DNA of 64,000 nucleotides from Ctena decussata (GCA_963989385.1 OZ022500.1:118151842-118215841); one strand, 5' to 3'. Counted from the stretch's first letter, positions 44,266 to 55,618 are shown. Notes: a model not told the origin generated them from the sequence alone. Numbers and translations are program-made.

Positions 44266-44689
44266 TGTATGGCGAGGACTCATCGATATAACTAATGTGG
44301 CTGGGTGTGTATCTGCGGTCTAATATTTGACTCAAGTACACTGCGCCGGATGGATGATTTGTGATCGTGATATAGACTCTTGACAAGTATGTAATCCATT
44401 TCAAATTTAAAGAGTAACTATACTTCAGGAACTGACTGAATCCGATTCCAAACCCTATCCCCAACATCAAAGGGAAAGATTGACAAAGACATCCCAACAA
44501 ACAATGATTTACAATTGATAAGCCGAGTCAGCAACTCTTTCCCAGATAGGTGGCAACTCTGCTATCTTTACTGAACAAAATAACTTAGACCAACAGAATG
44601 GTTACAACAGACTAAGCAAATTATACGATAAACATTTAACAACTATTTTTACCTATTTTCTATTTTTATTATAGAAGGATTAAAATGAG

Positions 44690-44822
44690 AACACAAAATT
44701 AAACAGCACCGGACAAAAAACAAATGCAACCGCAACGAAAGTTGCCTTGGGACGGTCAGTAATGACTACTGGGGGGTTTAAACCGGTTTTACTGGGCCCA
44801 AACCTTCACCCTCACCCTCCGC
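44690..44822 (-). repeat. Unclassified dispersed repeat fragment
   Basis: Minus strand GGTGAGGGTGAAGGTTTGGG, TTTAAACCCCCCAGTAG and GACCGTCCCAAGGCAAC correspond to 25510-25580. Confidence 0.55.
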
Positions 44823-45079
44823 CGAGGAAAAGAAAAGTTGTAGAACGAAATAATCCAGACTAAAGAATCAAAATCTAGGTTGCACCCAAAGCCTTTTTGT
44901 TGCACCCAGCCTTTTGCGTAAATTGATTTACGAGTAAAACCATAGTGCCTATGGTCAGAACCATCATGGTGGTTTCCTTTCACTCTGGTTTCAGATTGCA
45001 TCGAGTTCTTTGCTTCATCATAGTTGTTTAGATGATTTTTCTGTGTTTTACCATGATTGCTCAGACCGGACAGCTGCTT

Positions 45080-45990
45080 TATTATACCCCGCTTTGAAAA
45101 AGTAGGGGGTATATTGGTTTACATTGGTTTACATCTATCTGTCGTTCCGTCCGTCCTTCTGTCCGTCCGTCCTTCCGAAACACTTATTGACCAAAGATAT
45201 CTACACAACCGTTGAAGAGAGTTCATATTTGGTATAAAGGTTAACAACGACAAGTTGTAGCGTTGGATAGAGAGGAGGATCTCTCATTCTTATACTTCTC
45301 CATACGTTTAACTGATCTTTCTCTCCATGCATTCAATAATGTAATCAGCAACTGTTCAAGGCGTAAGGTTCATATTAGGTATAAGCGTTGGCAATGGCTT
45401 GTTGTATCGTGGGATAGAGAACGCGTCATCTCCGGCACATTCTTCCCAGTATTTGTTCAGTTTTCTTTCTCTCCATGCATATGCATTCTTTACTATATTT
45501 TTTTGCAACAGAACTCTCAGCCATTGTTCAAGGTGGATGGTTTATATCTATTTATTTGAGTTGACAATGGCTTGTTGCATCGTGAGACAGAGGTCATCTC
45601 CGGTATATTCTTCCCAGCATTTGTTTACTTTTCTTTCTCTCCATGCATTCAATATTTCAAACTGGAATTTTTTGTAACAACTTTCTCAGTAACTGCTAAT
45701 CGAAGAAAGTACGAGTTGACAATGACTTGTATCGTGGGATACAGACACTGTGTTCTCCTGCGCATGGTAGTCTTCCCAGTACATATTCAACTTTCTCTTT
45801 CTATGCATTCAATCATGAACTATTTCGAACTGATTTATCACAACTGTTCAGAATACATTACATGTAGAAGGCTCATAGTTGACTATTGTAGGACAGAGAA
45901 TGGGCCTTCTCCTGCTTATTATTCAAGGTATTTTTTTTCTTTTTCTGCTTGCTGTGCATAATGAAACTTCATAACAGATTTCTAGGCAAC
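45080..45990 (+). mobile_element. Tandem-core element (TATACCCCGCTTTGAAAAAG type)
   Basis: Left end TTATACCCCGCTTTGAAAAA then GTAGGGGGTATA forms a hairpin, followed by a (CCGT)n-like run. The core has at least four units of about 150-165 bp with TTGTTGxATCGTGGGATAGAG, TCTTCCCAGTATTTGTTCA and TTTCTCTCCATGCATTC. The right end is not clear. The open frames here (90-130 codons, mutually similar) are translations of the repeat. Confidence 0.75.
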
Positions 45991-46044
45991 TGTTCACGAC
46001 GACAGAATACTCATACACGGAATCATGGTGACATAGATCTGTTT

Positions 46045-46081
46045 TCTTTTTTTTTTCTTTTTTTTTTTGGGGGGGGGGGGG
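46045..46081. repeat. T-run joined to a G-run
   Basis: About 25 T (interrupted by C) followed by 13 G. Low-complexity sequence prone to polymerase error. Confidence 0.9.
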
Positions 46082-46204
46082 TGTTTGTGAGCGAGGGTAT
46101 AGTCAGATCCTCTATCAGTTCTAGTTTATTTTCTTTTTACTCTTAATTCTTTTTTATCTGCACAAGAAGTAAGTGTAAGGTTGTGCGCATAAAGTAACTT
46201 ACGT

Positions 46205-46310
46205 CTTCAGTAGTTTTCCCGATGGCCGTTCCAAGGCGGTACTTTTGATGTGCTTCCCCTGTGTCTGCATCGGAAATACGTTGTTTGGTTTTGTCGTTCA
46301 TGTCTCTTTA
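46205..46310 (+). repeat. Unclassified dispersed repeat fragment
   Basis: GGCCGTTCCAAGGCGGTACT and the sequence after it align with 25560-25640. From 46311 to 46919 there is otherwise a GA-rich run near 46620 and a 17-bp hairpin (TTTGCGACAGTATAT) at 46869-46908. Confidence 0.45.
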
Positions 46311-46919
46311 GTTTAAACATATTTATTTCTCTTCTTTCATAACATATTACAACGTACAAAATATACTAGTATTGGAACGAAAGCAAATCTTGGTTCTTCT
46401 CCTAGAACAAGTAAACATTTGCATATAAATAACGGCAGAGCAGTGGCTATGAATATATCATATCAGAGACATTATCAGCAGGTGCGTATACATGCCAACT
46501 CATATAATTAATTTGAGAAACAGAATGTCCACAATAGCATGATACAGGCCAAAAATTAAAATATATGATTTGTTAAAGCATTAAAGAACAAAAATAAGAC
46601 ACATCACATAATCAAGTAACGAGAGAGAGCGAGAGAGAGAGAGCAAGTTTGGAATTGGTCAAGTAAGGTGTCTGAGTGAAAGTTGTAGATTTATGTAAGG
46701 TTGTTTGTGCGTGCCTAAAGTGAGTGTGTGACATTTTTTACTAGATATAAAATCAATGTTCAAAATGTAGCATTTTGAGCTTGTCCGGATAACAGGAATG
46801 TTATGCTAATGAAAGACAATTCTAATGCACTTATAAATATAACGCGACATTTGATTGGATAACGTCAAAAATTTGCGACAGTATATTCTACGATATACTG
46901 TCGCAAATCCGACGTCATT

Positions 46920-47548
46920 ATAAAAAGACAACTCGCCCCAAAGACAACTCGCCCCACAAAATATCTCGCCCCAAGACAACTCGCCCCACCTTCAGGTGAC
47001 AACTCGCCCCACATTCTGAGACAACTCGCCTCAAAGACAACTTGCCCTACCTCGTAAATATGTTAAAACCCTGTCCCGTTAGGCGCTTAAAGGGACAACA
47101 AATACTAATAAGCATTAATGAATATTTGTAGCATGCCTCACAGCCACAGTTTGATAACAATTACGCTTCAAATAACAATGTAATTATCAACATAAAAACG
47201 ATCAAGTCATTTTCAAACAATGAACGGCTGGAGACATCTACTGTTCCCTATGACGGAACAACTTGAACTACTCAGCATAGCTCTCTGAATAGAAATAAGC
47301 CTATTCATAGGCTCAAGTGACAGGTCGACTTCCCAGTATCCAAGTTTAATTTCAGGACGAAGTATACAAAATTGGAGCGACATCTGTTCTGGATGTGGGA
47401 CAAGAACGTAGATATTCAAGTAAGGTGAGTGTCTGAGAATGTGGGGCGAGTTGTCTTCTGAAAGTGGGGCGAGTTGTCTTGGGGCGAGATTTTTGTGGGG
47501 CGAGTTGTCTTGGGGCGAGTTGTCTTTGGGGCGAATTGTCCTGATTCC
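46920..47548. mobile_element. Foldback element with arrays of a 15-bp word in inverted orientation
   Basis: The left arm has seven copies of the word GACAACTCGCCCCA with variable spacers; the right arm (47438-47542) has the same series as GGGGCGAGTTGTC in mirrored order, including one matching variant copy (ATCTCGCCCCA / GGGGCGAGAT) in the same place. The arms are ~120 bp and the loop between them ~390 bp. The 87-residue frame at 47439-47702 is read from the array. Confidence 0.9.
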
Positions 47549-47662
47549 TATAAAACGTCGCTTCTCATTGGCTGGCGTTTGGTTTTACGCTGCTGAAAGC
47601 GCTTGCAATAGGTGCAAAGAAGTACACTTTGAAAGAGGAAAATGTGAAAAATTGCATTACAA

Positions 47663-47828
47663 TGGGGATAACTATATTCAAAATTGTCATTTGGGGAGGT
47701 AAATCGTCGATTTTATGGTCACAAATTCCGTTTTACGGCTCCGCTGGCGCGTCGCCGTAAAACAAAATTTCCGACCATAAAACCGACGATTTACCTCCCC
47801 AAATGATCATTTTGAATAAGTTATCCCC
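47663..47828. mobile_element. Foldback MITE
   Basis: GGGGATAACTATATTCAAAA and TTTGGGGAGGTAAATCGTCG are mirrored on the far side of a centre near 47745-47755 (CGGCTCCGCTGGCGCGTCGCCG). No second copy seen. Confidence 0.85.
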
Positions 47829-48410
47829 TAATTCAATGAGGTACACGGCCCTGTAACAGACATCGTATGGGGTGTATCGTTCGTGTCTTACAGACACAAG
47901 TTTTTGTTGTGGGGAGGATGGGGGAGGGGAACCGGGGTATGAATACTTGTAAAGTGCCAAGCCTTACAACTCCACCCTAACCTGCATATATTAAAGATCT
48001 GGAGTGGACCCGAAATCGCAACTAAAAACATCATGGGGAAATAATTCGTAAACTATGAATACAAATGCTGCCATTTCTAATATGCAACTGTCATAACTCC
48101 ATAGTATCACGAGAAGATATCAGAAATACGGAGCAGACAAGAAATTGAAGCTCAAACTACCAAGGGGAAGTATTTTATGTATATGATACATCATCATAAC
48201 CTTTTCTGCATAACTCTAAAATACAATCAAAACAGTCACAACGGTATTTAAGAGAAGTAGCACAGCTAAAATCAAGGAGAAATAGAGGATATTTGATTTT
48301 TTCAGTGTAAGATCGATTTTTATTTCACCTAATGAACACTAAAAGCAGTATTTTCACGAGTCAACAAAATCAACAAAAAAACTTGAGGCTATTTCACAAA
48401 ATCCTATTTC

Positions 48411-48478
48411 TGAAACAGTGAAATCGAAAGTGATAATTTCACTGTTTGAAACAGTGAGATTATCAGTTTCGATTTCAC
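48411..48478. repeat. Hairpin of nested palindromes
   Basis: TGAAACAGTGAAATCGAAAG plus TGATAATTTCACTG, mirrored to 48478. The words GAAACAGTG and its complement occur twice on each side. 47829-48410 shows nothing else. Confidence 0.8.
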
Positions 48479-48748
48479 CGAGAAATCTCTATAATTCATT
48501 GAAAAGTATAAAAGAAATGACTCAAAAAATATAGAGTTGTCATCCTTGTTCACTCCTGTTCTACTTAACTGAAGTAGCATGAAAAAAAAAAATACGGTTT
48601 TCAAGCTATGGAGTGGACACCATTTCTGCCCAAAAAGCATCAAACGAGAGATGACTCAAAATGTATGAAGGCTAGAGGAGTCATGTCGCAAGCACTTGTA
48701 CTACATAACTGAGGTATCATGAAAATATGATGAAGGGTTAAAGACTTC

Positions 48749-48975
48749 TGGGGCCGTATTCATAAAACGACCTAAGTCGTTGCTATGCTGTTGCTAAGGC
48801 TAAATTTCTTTGGAGATTCCCTACAACTATGCAATTTGCTCTGGAGGAACAGTCTTACAAAGACTGTTCCTCCAGACCAAATTTCATAGATGTAGGGAAT
48901 CTCCTTTATAGATATTTAGCCTTAGCAACTGCATAGCAACGACTTAAGTGGCTTTATGAATACGGCCGGCCCCTG
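48749..48975. mobile_element. Foldback MITE (GGGGCCGTATTCATAAA family), copy 2
   Basis: Same arms and GGAACAGTCTT-ACA-AAGACTGTTCC centre as the copy at 32602. The right end carries a small GGCC insertion (ACGGCCGGCCCCTGG). Confidence 0.92.
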
Positions 48976-50210
48976 GCCCATAATCTGCAAACTGACCATG
49001 GATGGACAGATGGATGGCCTGTGTTATTACACTGCACATATTGAAGTTGATCACCATTTCTTCTGTCAAACTGCAACTGGTTAAAGTGTTCCAATATGTG
49101 TACATAGAAGTTATAAACTACAAAGACTACATGTACATAAAAGTAATTTATTATTTTACCATTATCAACAGCTTAACAGATACATTAACTTGTCACTATA
49201 TCATCTAACATACTTGCACAGTAACTAGCATCATAACTGATACCCTAGATTACCACCTCATTTGAAATGTGATATATATGAAGTCTAAATTCTGGTTTAA
49301 GACTGGAGAAAGGCTCTGTCACCTCCGCACCACAATGCCTTCACTGCATTAACTCTTTAACTCTTAAAGGAAAGAAGTTGATCCCTTAGGATTACATTCT
49401 GCCCTCTAAGTGATGATCCCCTATCAGCAAATTCTTTCCTTTAGGAATTGATCCCATTTTGAAAGAGCTTTGTTGTCCAGGGAAGCAAACATGATGTCTC
49501 AACAGCAGCTTCCCTTTGTATAAATGGTGGAAATAACATTGTGTGGTAAACCCACACACCTTGGGTTTACACACCTTAACTTCATTTAAACACTACAAAG
49601 AGGTCCTATTCTGGCTATGAACACAAGCCAAAAGAGGCCAATATCAAACTCTATAACTATGCAATCTGAACAGGACCTGCAGTTTAGTGTATATTCCGTC
49701 AAAAGCAAACGCAGCATATGCAGTAATGGTCTTTGCTTTCCAGATCATGTTATTCTAATTACAGACCATGCCCAATACAATACCTCCAGTCTTAGCACAC
49801 CAGAAATCTGACACTAATGGAAAATCAAATGGTAATAATGATGTCTTCATAACTGACTTTCTCTTCATAACTGACTTTCTAAGTGCATTATGCATTCAGC
49901 TTTACAAGCAATTCAACTCCAACAGAGAAGATAATATATTAAATGTTTTACATTGTTTTTCTTAACCTTATACAGTATAGCCTAACATGCAATCATTACT
50001 GTGCTCTAAACAACAGAGCCCAAAGCCTTTTCCAAGACACAAACACATTCTGCAAAGATGCTCCCTGTGGCAGAAAGAATGTGAAGATAGCAAAGTGTGT
50101 GTTACTGAGTCCGTTCATGAACAGAGCTGCTCATGCCTCTAGCACCCATTTTAAGATTACCCTTGCTTGTTGAATGATTTCAAATGATCAAAAACTATAC
50201 TCTACTATAG
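48976..50210. other. AT-rich sequence, nothing recognised
   Basis: Several open frames of 60-87 codons but no splice-bounded or family-like coding segment. It could be part of the 3' region of the minus-strand TM9SF3-like gene or intergenic. Confidence 0.5.
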
Positions 50211-50427
50211 TTAACCCATTCCATTTGGGATACGTATCCGGGCAAACAGTTTGGATCTAGATCAGGCCCGACAAATGTGGGGCCTGATCTGAGATCCAAA
50301 CTGTTTGCTGCCTAGACATCATTTCTACAAGAGTTAGTTAGACCAATATTGTCAAAATATTCTTGATTTTTGATGCAGACGACAATTTCAGCAGACGACA
50401 AAAATTACCCAGAATGCAATGGGTTAA
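50211..50427. mobile_element. MITE (TTAACCCATTCCATT ends) carrying a GCAAACAG hairpin
   Basis: TTAACCCATTCCATT and AATGCAATGGGTTAA are the ends. Inside, 50242-50308 is the hairpin GCAAACAGTTTGGATC ... GATCCAAACTGTTTGC with centre GGCCC/GGGCC. The right half shares CAGACGAC words with the MITE at 40813, so the two are relatives. Confidence 0.85.
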
Positions 50428-51004
50428 GTACAGGAAATCTTTTCAGAAACACCACACAGTCCTCAACACCAGCTGTAACAGATTCTTTAGAACCAAGACA
50501 CACACCACAGGGACAAATGTACAGCAAAGACTCAGAAAGGATTTCTGTAACACAATATCTGTTCATACTTTTCATAAAACGTAAGTTGTGACCTACTTCT
50601 ATTGGGGGTCATAACATATGTTATCTTGAAAGAGAAATAGTATCTCAGATATACCCTCAAAGCCCCACATTATCTGTGGCCCTATATATATAAGAATCAG
50701 ATATTTACAGACTATAGCTTTTTCTCACAAAATATAGTAACCACATGACCGATCTTGTTTTCGAAGTCAGACACAAGCACATTTAGCCATTACCGTATGT
50801 CTGCCTAAGACAATACAGACTGTTCCACTCAAGCAACACAATCAATAGTCAAAACATTCAATATGGTTGATCATGAAAACTGATATGAAACTATAGCTTG
50901 CATGTAATATTATTAGATGAATGATAAAATTTTCAGAGCTCTAGATAAACCACTGTTTAGAATGAAAATTTAAATTTTTGTTTCCCTTCAAAATGCATGT
51001 TCAT

Positions 51005-51112
51005 AGTCGTTGAAACAACACCCTACCATTGTTGATGAAACATAATGATATTGCATCCACATTGACATGAAGTCATTTCAACATTGTCTGCTAACTATGT
51101 TGTAGGATTTCA
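51005..51112. repeat. CAACGTT-family MITE, degenerate
   Basis: CGTTGAAACAACACCC, CATTGTTGATGAAAC and ATTTCAACATTGTCTGC. No other feature is seen in 50428-51413. Confidence 0.45.
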
Positions 51113-51413
51113 TCAATATTTCAACAGAAATATATTGTGACACCTCCATTTTCACAAAGGGAATCAAGTTTTGTGACTTCCTGTTTGCTACTGTAGATGG
51201 GGAAGGCCTTCAAAAATTCTATCTACTCTTATAGGAAAGAATTTGATCCAAAATGAAGCAAGTTCTTTCTTTTAAGCATAGACCCCATTGACAAGTACGG
51301 TGAAAACAAAATAAGAAGAGTAATATTCACCTTAAATTCCTATTATAAGGGAAATTCAAATGAAATCCGACAACATAATATTTGTGGAGACGTACAAAAA
51401 CTACAAATGTCAG

Positions 51414-51586
51414 ACAGAGCCCCAGATAAAGTGGGTTTTTGAAGATAATTCTGAAATAATTTTTCTCATTTTTCACCGAAAACCTATGATGTGACCTCTG
51501 AAATGTCTCGACATGTGCTTCTATGAAGAAATATGGAAAATTATCCCAAATTATCCTTGATATCCCTTCTTATCTGGAGCACTGAT
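51414..51586. mobile_element. Foldback MITE (AGCTCTAGATAAGAGGGAG family), diverged
   Basis: GAGCCCCAGATAAAGTGG and CTTATCTGGAGCACTG are the decayed ends. The inner AACCTATGATGTGACCTCTG is recognisable, but the mirrored inner arm is lost. Confidence 0.65.
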
Positions 51587-51892
51587 GAAAATCTTAACTT
51601 TAGCTGACCTAGTGCTCTGATAAATCGAAAGATAAGTAGAAACAAGACAATTCAAAATACACAGGAAAACAAATGAACAATACCCACTGATATACCGTAT
51701 AGGAGAAAGGTCCAGTTCAGATAAATGACTGTACATATTTACAGAAAAATTTATAAATAATTTGAGAATTTACATTGATCATACACTATCATTCAAATCA
51801 CTATATCACATGAAAACTCCATTCATAGTTTAGGAAAGTTAACCTATTCATTTCTATACAAGAGCTTTCTGAAGTTGTCAATTTATCACTAC

Positions 51893-51994
51893 CTGGATAT
51901 GGACCAGTACTGTCATGGTATTGTAACATATTGGCGTGGTAATGCACCACATTTTTACGACGTCTTAGTCTAACAACTGTGCAGTTTATTCCAC
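51893..51994 (-). CDS. Weak candidate exon of unknown gene
   Basis: On the minus strand a 102-nt open segment lies between AAAATTCAG (acceptor-like) and CCAG|GTAGTG (donor-like), phase 1 on both sides. It encodes GINCTVVRLRRRKNVVHYHA then NMLQYHDSTGPYPG. I do not recognise it, the upstream tract is poor in pyrimidines, and no partner exon was found. It could be chance. Confidence 0.2.
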
Positions 51995-52437
51995 CTGAAT
52001 TTTCGTTCATAAAGCATTCTCGATTGAACGTATTATAGGAAACTGCATAATGTGAAATTTTGTGATAAAGATATTGCTAAGATCACAGCATGCAAGTTTC
52101 GCATTTTGATGACATCCAACGTAAACATTCAACTCTGTCAATGTCTGCCAAAATAGTCCTTTGGAAGAGGTCACAATATCCTAGCATTTTCATTCAATAT
52201 AATGTTAAGAGTCGAAATGATTTTTCTTTACTGGTGAATAATCGCTGATCAACATGTGTTGCCGGGCAGGTACAAACATTAATATTTCGAGGTCTAACCA
52301 TCACAAACATGTTAATCAGTCATAATTCATGAGTACGGGAAAATTATTTCTTAAATAGGGTGTACCATAATCATAATAATAAGCTGTTTGCAAAATCCCA
52401 TCTATTCATCTCCTCCAGGTCTAAGTTTATTCCAGAA

Positions 52438-52675
52438 TGAGCCGCGACACGACAAAACCAACAATGTGGTTGTGCGCCCAGCGCAGACTCAGATCAGCCT
52501 GGGCATCCGCCCAGTCTGATCAGAGTCTTCGCTGTCCGCTTGGAGGTAGCGTAGACCCTTAGCTACCCTTCAAGCCCTAAGCAAAGAGTCTGATTGGACT
52601 GGGCGGACACCCAGGCAGATCTGAGTCTGCGCTGGGGGCACAACCACATTGTTGGTTTTCTCGTGTCGCGGCTCA
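52438..52675. mobile_element. Foldback MITE (GAGCCGCGACACGA family), copy 5
   Basis: Full length, both outer ends intact, very close by eye to copy 1 at 14730, including the TAGACCCTTAGCTAC middle. 51995-52437 shows nothing else, and a poly(A) run follows at 52858-52876. Confidence 0.93.
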
Positions 52676-53285
52676 AATGTGTTTATGAACATGAATATTA
52701 ACCTATTTCATGAGCACCAATGGCAAATGTTAGGAAAAAAAATTCTCTTTCCAATAAGCTACATGCTCCATGAATGAAATCAGTAGGAAAATTCTACAAC
52801 ACTAAGATAGCTATCTTCCAAATAATGAATGGAATTAACTTTCATGTATACACGAGGAAAAAAAAAAAAAAAAAAATGTGCAAATTTCTATTCAGTTATC
52901 ATAGCTATTTCTTTACAATTGCATTTGACTGTCTTCAGACAAACACACACATACACATATTTCAGCGACACAATCATTTTTACATATGCTTGAATGATTC
53001 CAACATGTAAAATGCTATAATTTTCTAACCCTAGATTAACTGTAATGCAAACCAATACGCTTAAGACAAGTATGTAAATTCAGACCAGTTCAATACTGAC
53101 AGAACTGTTCAAACTGAAATCCAACAGACCATACAAGTTTCGTATCGCTGCAATAAGAATGGTTCTTAAAGTCAGAAATATATGCTTGTTGCAAATGGTT
53201 CTATTGTTATGAGTACAAAAGCTGTGTGGTCTGTTGGAAATAAAACCATCTGACTGAATCACTCTCAAATTTTCTGTATCACATA

Positions 53286-53487
53286 TACCGTAAAAGTCCT
53301 AAGTATTGGGACAGATAGGTCTGAGCAAACAGTACACTCATGTCGGAGTCTGAGCAGGCTCCGGACTGTTGGCCATTCCATCTGCATCTTTTGGATGCAT
53401 TACTGCATCGTAACAGCAAACTGTCCATTATTTGGCCAATTATGGTAATTATTTTGGGTGTCCCTATTTTTAGAACTTTTACGGTAG
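53286..53487. mobile_element. MITE with TA ends (CCGTAAAAGT) carrying a degenerate GCAAACAG hairpin
   Basis: TA-CCGTAAAAGTCCTAAGTATT at the left and mirrored AGAACTTTTACGG-TA at the right; TTGGGACA/TGTCCC also pair. The inner GCAAACAGTACACTC arm at 53325 pairs weakly with GGACTGTTGGCC. Confidence 0.8.
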
Positions 53488-53510
53488 TTAAGGCTTAAGA
53501 CAATTGCTAA

Positions 53511-53586
53511 TTAACCCTACTGCACTCAGAACAGCCAAAACTCCATAGAGTTTTGGCCGCTCTGAGTGCAACAGGGTTAGGGTTAA
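53511..53586. repeat. Palindrome ending in TTAA
   Basis: TTAACCCTACTGCACTCAGA then ACAGCCAAAACTC, mirrored as GAGTTTTGGCCGCTCTGAGT and GCAACAGGGTTA. Arms of about 32 bp, with a short extra GGGTTAA at the right. Confidence 0.85.
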
Positions 53587-54309
53587 AACCAGAAACAGTG
53601 AAAATGATAGTATAAATGAGAAAGGAATGTAGTAATAAGATTGAACCAACTTGTAAACCACACAAAAACATGTGAAAAGAACTATACGGAATGCAATGTC
53701 TTGCCTGTGTGGGCATTGACACAAAATGAGCTAGATCAGCAGATTTGATGCAAAGCTTACACTGAAGACGCCGGTAAGACCAGAAAAGTAATATCTCTCA
53801 TTTCTGCTAGTTACACACACATTCTGTTACGAATAAAATACATATTCCAGTCTGATTAGTCCTCATTTTCAGCTATGTATAAGGCGAATCAAGAAGCAGG
53901 TATGACTGATCAGTCTTGCCTGATATAGTTTCACTTAGTAAATACCCTAATACTGTGTTTCAAGTTATTTACTTTCTTGGATTTCTTTGTCAGCACTTAA
54001 ATACTTAAATGTAATAATATTTTTTCTCTGTTTTGGAATTATATTACATTTATTGTAAAAAAAAAAAAAAGCTGTTCACTGTATTTACCCTAGCTTGTGC
54101 ATCAGATTAATAGCGCAGGAAAATGGTGGAGTTTGATGGTAGTTCCAGAACAGTTTAGTCTCCATACAAACTTCCAAAGAGGACTCTTTAGAACCACCTC
54201 CCAAGAACTAATCAGAGCATCAATATATATTTATGGAGAGAAACGGATAATTGTCACGATCATATATACAATTTCTTAACAACTCATTCTATATAAATTA
54301 AAACATAAA

Positions 54310-54543
54310 TGAGACGGAACATGACAAAACCAACAAAGTGGTATGTGTGTCCAGCAAAGACTTAGATCAGCCTGGGCATCTGTCATGTCAGATCAAAGTC
54401 TTCCCTGTTCAAATGGCGTTAGCTTAGACCCTTAACTACCTTGTAAGCACACTGCAAAGCCTCTGATCAGACTAGGCAGATGCCCAGACTGATCCAAGTC
54501 TTGGCCTGGCGCACATACCACATTGATGGTTTTGTCACAGCTG
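54310..54543. mobile_element. Foldback MITE (GAGCCGCGACACGA family), copy 6, old
   Basis: Diverged ends TGAGACGGAACATGACAAAA / TTTTGTCACAGCTGAA. Inner GATCAGCCTGGGCATCTG and TAGCTTAGACCCTTAACTAC are still clear. Confidence 0.85.
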
Positions 54544-54908
54544 AAATTCAAAGCTCCACTCAGCCATATGTTTTGTCATGAACAGTTTTACTATTTCTCC
54601 ATACACACAATGCTGCTCGCTCTAATAAGAAGAAATCTTAAAGGTGTATGGGTACACTTCCAACTTTTCTCACCATTTTCACAAAGGGCAACAACTTCTG
54701 TGACTTCCTGTTTGCTTCCTTAGGCAACAAAACCCTTCAAAAAAAGAGGTCTACTCTAAAAAGAGTACTCTAAAAAGAAAGAATTTCTCCTAGAGGAGAA
54801 AATTCTTTCCTATAAGTGTTGACCCCTATTTAATAAGAGGGTCAAAAATGAAAGTGGAAGAGTTGTTTCCCCTGGAAGTGTATCCGTTAACCTAAACATC
54901 CAACAACT

Positions 54909-55110
54909 GCAGCTCTAGATAAGAGGGAGTATTTGCTGATAATTTGGGATAATTTTTATTCATAGTATATAAAAACATATGTTGTGACCCCTCATCTCAA
55001 CCGTCTCATCTAGACGGTTCAGATGAGGGGTCACAACATATGGTTTCAATGAGAAATAAAAAAAATTATCCCTCAATTATCATCAAAAACCCCTCTTATC
55101 TAGAGCTCTG
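54909..55110. mobile_element. Foldback MITE (AGCTCTAGATAAGAGGGAG family), copy 2
   Basis: CAGCTCTAGATAAGAGGGAG / CTCTTATCTAGAGCTCTG ends, with central hairpin AACCGTCTCATCTAGACGGTT. Only about 300 bp from copy 3. Confidence 0.92.
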
Positions 55111-55415
55111 AACAACAATTATATGTTTTGTCCAAAAAAAAAAAAAAAAAAAAAGTTTCAATTTTCAACCCAACAGTTATAGCTTATCCGGAGCTTGATA
55201 AATTGGTAATGGAGTTGCATTAAAACCACTATATACAAATTATAACTATTTATCAAGTGCATACATGTCATTTAACCTTTAAGGTCATACATAAATCCCA
55301 ACTATTCAACTCTCTCATGAATATGCATTGTGATAGTAAATGAAGCTATACAAAATGATTTGCTGTGCTCATTCTGTCCCCTACACCTACATCAATATGA
55401 AATCAGAACTTATTC

Positions 55416-55618
55416 CAGAGTTCCAGATACGAAGGGATATTTGGTGGTAATTAGGTATAATATTTGTTAACTCTGCATAAAACATATGTTGTGACCTCTC
55501 ATCTGAACCGTCTTGTTGAGACGGTTCAGATGAGGGGTTACAACATATGGCTTCAATGAGAAACAAGAAAAACTTTTCGTCAATTATCATCAAATACTCC
55601 CTCTTATCTAGAGCTCTG
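55416..55618. mobile_element. Foldback MITE (AGCTCTAGATAAGAGGGAG family), copy 3
   Basis: The left end is decayed (AGAGTTCCAGATACGAAGGG), the right end intact. Centre AACCGTCTTGTTGAGACGGTT. Confidence 0.9.

Noticed and set aside
45263..45961. Three overlapping open frames of 92-129 codons
   Set aside because: They translate the tandem core units of the element at 45080; mutual similarity comes from the repeat.
47439..47702. 87-codon frame beginning MWGELSSESGASCLG
   Set aside because: Translation of the GGGGCGAGTTGTC array in the foldback element.
49670..49730. Minus-strand segment with AAFAFDGIYTK as possible TM9SF3 last exon
   Set aside because: Spacing and key residues do not match the family tail and no acceptor in the right phase was found.
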